Part shown: positions 7,751-10,929 of the stretch, piece after piece | Position numbering within the stretch: position 1 is the first letter of the stretch | Layout: each line of letters begins with the position of its first letter | From: Conidiobolus incongruus B7586 | Lineage: Eukaryota > Entomophthoromycota > Entomophthoromycetes > Entomophthorales > Conidiobolaceae | Direction of reading: 5' to 3' | NCBI GenBank assembly: GCA_000697335.1 | Contig: JNEM01000093.1 | Location: 1 to 10,929 of the forward strand | Length of the DNA stretch: 10,929 nucleotides | Made by a program: the position numbers and the translations under genes | Notes under the pieces: model-generated | Database searches by the model: none | Seen by the model: the letters and a program-made list of their open reading frames with translations, nothing else | Told to the model about the DNA's origin: nothing

Positions 7751-8140
7751 ATTCTTGAGTATTCAGTTCACTTGTTTAAAATAGCTATTAATATCTGTTT
7801 ACTTAGTCTCCTGGTATCTCAAACTTGTATCACCATTCAAAATTTTAACATTACTATATTTGGGACTTTTCAAAATATTAGATGGCATAATATTTTAATA
7901 ATAAGCGCAAAATCAATAATGATCAACTAATAATTTCAGTCGAAAGATATGAAAACGCCGCGCATAAACTATTTCTATACAATATAAGCTGGGGTTATTG
8001 ATGAGTTTTGCGCCTAGAAATTTAAAACTATAGTATTAACCCAATTTGAGACCGCTGGATTTCCGATTTGATCAAATCAGAACAAATATAATTTTCCATC
8101 ATTTTATTTATTGCCTTTATATTTGATAATCAGTGGTTGA
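7751..8140 (+). pseudogene. Gene-like island, probable decayed gene of unknown family
   Basis: Three consecutive and overlapping plus-strand frames look coding-like. Frame one is open 7751-7930 (59 codons) and includes a hydrophobic stretch, FKIAINICLLSLLVS, that could have been a signal peptide or membrane segment. Frame two, 7891-8001 (36 codons), includes NNDQLIISVERYENAAHKLF. Frame three, 7949-8140, begins at an ATG (MKTPRINYFYTI) and has about three interruptions. G+C is above the flanks. None is intact and no ATG precedes the first. It may be a decayed gene or an intron-containing gene whose splice sites I could not settle. It lies about 1.2-1.5 kb upstream of the StuA-type start. No family recognised. 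Confidence 0.25.
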
Positions 8141-8235
8141 GTGTTATTTATTTGAATAAACCTCTTTTATTATAAGAATTTAAGAAATTAACATTTACCA
8201 AAAATAGAAAACTTATTTTCTTACCTAAAATTACA

Positions 8236-8281
<46 letters not shown>
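8236..8281. repeat. (ATT)15 microsatellite
   Basis: Fifteen perfect ATT units from 8236 to 8280 plus one A. It is uninterrupted, so it is probably young and length-variable. It is noncoding; in no frame is it part of a supportable ORF. Confidence 0.97.
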
Positions 8282-8282
<1 letters not shown>

Positions 8283-8371
8283 ATATTAACATCAATATAA
8301 TATTTTTTGAACTCAATCGAGTACTGCTTTATATTAATTCAATTTTCATCATAATTAGTTGAATAGTATTT

Positions 8372-8397
8372 TCACACTGTTCCAATCATCAGTGTGA
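8372..8397. repeat. Perfect 8-bp inverted repeat (hairpin)
   Basis: Arms TCACACTG (8372-8379) and CAGTGTGA (8390-8397) flank a 10-base loop. Arms are half G+C in a region of roughly 20% G+C, so this is less expected by chance than the many AT-only inverted repeats nearby. No gene lies close to it. Could be a dyad binding site or a repeat end. Confidence 0.55.
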
Positions 8398-10088
8398 TTA
8401 AGTACCATTTTGATATTTTTACTAGAAGAATAATATATCAACTTTATTAAAGACAATTTCCAGCAATTTAATGATTAGTTTTAATATATCAAGCAAATCA
8501 CAAATTTCTATAATATCCTTAATTAATTTATTACTATAATTTTTCATCTAAAAATTTGATTTAATGCTATATTTCATTGTTAAGAAAATGTTATAGTATT
8601 TGGTATAATAATGCTAATCTTTACATTAGCTATACAATGCCATAATTCAATTTTTTTGAAACCAATCAAAATTATTATGAATTGAATTATTTTTAATTAA
8701 CCGTTCATGGTGTATTTTCGCTTTTAGTAATAAGTACCAGAAAGGTTTTATAATTGTCATGTAGTAAAAGGACTATATTCTGCATTATGGATTTCATAAT
8801 AATAATGAGATTAATTTATTGATGATATATTTGTAATGCTTTGTCGGCGTTAAATATTCTCCGTATATTACATATAGGTTTCATTTTACATAAATATCTA
8901 ATAATACTTTACTACGAAATTGTATTATAAAATTATAAACAATAATAACATCTGAAATTTAATATATCAATAGTTTAAATATTAAATATTTATAAATATA
9001 CTAGAAATCAATAAAAATTAATTAGTTAATAACACTTTCTGAATAATCCAATTTATCTGCATATTACTGTTTAACAATATATTGTAAATAAATTCATTTT
9101 AAACAAGATTTAATTTGTTAATATTTAATATTCATTTAACTATGATTATTCTATAAGTAGAGAAATAAATAAATATATTAAATACTAATATTTTTATAAA
9201 TTTTGAAAAATTATATTTTGTATTAATTTTCAATATCTTTAAAGAATCAATAATTTAGTTTTTCAGTAAAATTACATATTATATATTACATTTATTATTT
9301 TATAGGAAAAATCATGTGAATTTTTATTTTAAAAATTATTATACGAATTATTAATATAAATAATCATTGAGTTATCACTATGTATAATTTCTACTAGATA
9401 TTACATCATTATTCAACTGTTTGAAAATTATAAGTATCTATGAATCTTATTATAAAAATACATATCTATCAGAAATACCTAAAATTTTTCAAGTACAAGA
9501 TTCCAATTACTAGTTATTAGGTCTAAATAATAAATCATAGTTAAATGGATTTTCAATATAAATATCTCTGTATTAAGTGAGGATACAATTTATTCATATG
9601 ATTAAGCTTGATTAATTTCACTAATCATTCACTATTAATAATAATCGGATCAGAATATTCATAAGAAAATATGCATGAATATCTCATATAATTTTAAGTA
9701 ATTTATTTCAAATTAATCTGATTTGAGTAATTATCATAGTATTACATATTATTTTTATTTTTAATTGAAATTAATTTGATTAAATCATATAAATATTGTA
9801 AATAATAAATATATTTTAATTACACTATAATTTTTATTAACCATGGTGGCGTGATTTTAGAAAATAAAGAATAAAGGGAATGATGTTATTGGTTAATATT
9901 TTGAATAAGTAATATTGCTAAATAGCATGATTGTAAACTCGCCGAAATTAAATAAACTTCATTCCATAACTCTTATGAATTGACCAATATCAATATTAGA
10001 AAAGCCACTTATTATAAACAATCTCTATTCAATTTAACCCAATAATGCCATATGCTGAACCTTTTGAAAATTTAAAAGCTTAGGTGAT

Positions 10089-10115
10089 AATTCATTTAAC
10101 TTTGATAAATGAATT
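10089..10115. repeat. Perfect 10-bp AT-rich inverted repeat
   Basis: Arms AATTCATTTA and TAAATGAATT flank a 7-base loop. With this base composition such hairpins are not rare; no functional context was seen. Confidence 0.5.
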
Positions 10116-10903
10116 CAAATAGAGTAATATTTCTCGGGATTTTAAATAATGAGAATTTTTTAAGATTGAAAATAATAAATATATTTATATATAAGTTACA
10201 AAAATGAATATATAATATAAAATCAATATTCTCTTTTATCATTAATAACTTTTTACTATACTTCTAATATTTAAAAAAGAATTCTTATTATTAAAGACTG
10301 ACATTTATTGTTTTATAAACCAATTAAATTTTTTGTGGAAATTTTCTATTTTGTAAGCTGATTTTTTAATTACTTAACATAATTATGTTCACATAAGTTA
10401 AAATTTAGTGAATATACTAAATATGATACATTTTCTTAATTTTGTTTAATTAGAAAATTCTTTATAATTTTAACTTTATGTATTTTATAAATATATAAAA
10501 AAAAATATTTTTAAATTATATTAAGGTTACTAATTAATAATAATCTTATTTATAAAATCAATATAAAAATTTTTATTAATTTATTTTTAAATATTAAATA
10601 AAAATTACATACATTATTATAATTTGAATAATTAATATTTATTTAAAAATAAAGTTTTTATTTATTAGAATTTATAAAAAGGGTTGTTTTAGTTTAACTT
10701 AATATTTTTTTAGGTTTTAACAAGAGAATATATAAGAAAATTTATAATATATTAATAATAAAAATAATTTATTTTAAAATGTTCAATTTTTAGTTATATT
10801 TAAATAAATTTAATTTAATTATATTTATTTTAGTTTTTTGAAGCTTTAGTTAAATAATAAAATATTTATTTTATATTTTTATTAATTAATCTAAGTTTAA
10901 CCT

Positions 10904-10929
10904 TATATATATATATATATATATATATA
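10904..10929. repeat. (TA)n microsatellite at the window end
   Basis: A perfect alternating TA tract of 26 bases runs to the last base, so its true length is unknown. Confidence 0.95.

Larger units (their letters stand above)
8141..10929. other. Long AT-rich gene desert
   Basis: Nearly 2.8 kb without a supportable gene on either strand. It holds the ATT microsatellite, two perfect hairpins, the terminal TA tract, and scattered slightly GC-richer spots (about 8700-8790, 8840-8865, 9840-9960) with only 20-codon frames. The last 900 bases are the most AT-rich, with A/T homopolymers and no coding signal. Confidence 0.55.

Noticed and set aside
8690-8790. Plus-strand frame of about 20 codons with varied residues (RSWCIFAFSNKYQKGF)
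   Set aside because: Too short, no start codon, and no splice sites at its edges.
9840-9960. Slightly GC-richer spot with ATGGTGGCG
   Set aside because: The frame from that ATG stops after three codons, and the other frames are short with no coding-like composition.
1-10929. LTR-flanked or other virus-derived elements, complete DNA transposons, LINEs
   Set aside because: No recognisable reverse transcriptase, integrase, transposase or capsid sequence and no long direct or inverted repeat pair were seen by eye. A very degraded copy cannot be excluded.
1-10929. A mitochondrial origin, suggested by the very low G+C
   Set aside because: No respiratory-chain, rRNA or tRNA genes are present, and a nuclear-type fungal transcription factor of normal composition sits in the window.

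Overview
The window is most likely nuclear DNA from a fungus with a very AT-rich genome. The only confident gene, on the minus strand at about 5.7-6.6 kb, encodes an APSES-domain transcription factor of the StuA/Efg1/Phd1/Sok2 class. As far as established knowledge goes, this domain type is confined to fungi. Hand counts on single 60-base lines show the contrast: 27/60 G+C at 6001-6060 inside the gene, against 9/60 at 3001-3060 outside it. A gene of ordinary composition in a desert of about 15-25% G+C fits several early-diverging lineages (for example AT-rich trichomycete-type or entomophthoroid fungi) or an AT-rich compartment of a larger genome. The lineage cannot be fixed from this sequence.

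Layout. Positions 1-5600 are AT-rich DNA without a supportable gene, broken by a few slightly GC-richer islands (about 675-880, 1647-1745, 2219-2611, 3300-3467, 4262-4495) that hold short open frames with protein-like composition. These could be decayed genes, short exons or chance; none was recognised. At 5611-5700 a small plus-strand frame behind a good 3' splice-site-like sequence ends seven bases from the StuA-type stop codon, tail to tail. The StuA-type gene runs leftward from 6597 to 5707. Its 5' leader carries a consensus GTAAGT donor and two small upstream ORFs, which suggests a spliced leader and translational control like that known for Aspergillus stuA. Beyond it, 6786-10929 is again AT-rich, with a GC-richer patch near 7480-7530, a gene-like island at about 7751-8140, a 15-unit ATT microsatellite, a few perfect hairpins, and a TA microsatellite running off the window end.

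No rRNA, tRNA, CRISPR array, complete transposon or LTR pair was seen. There is no operon or gene cluster to interpret; the useful content is one developmental regulator, its leader, and a set of low-confidence relics. Random DNA this AT-rich still yields many 30-60 codon open frames, so the island calls are hypotheses and not gene calls.
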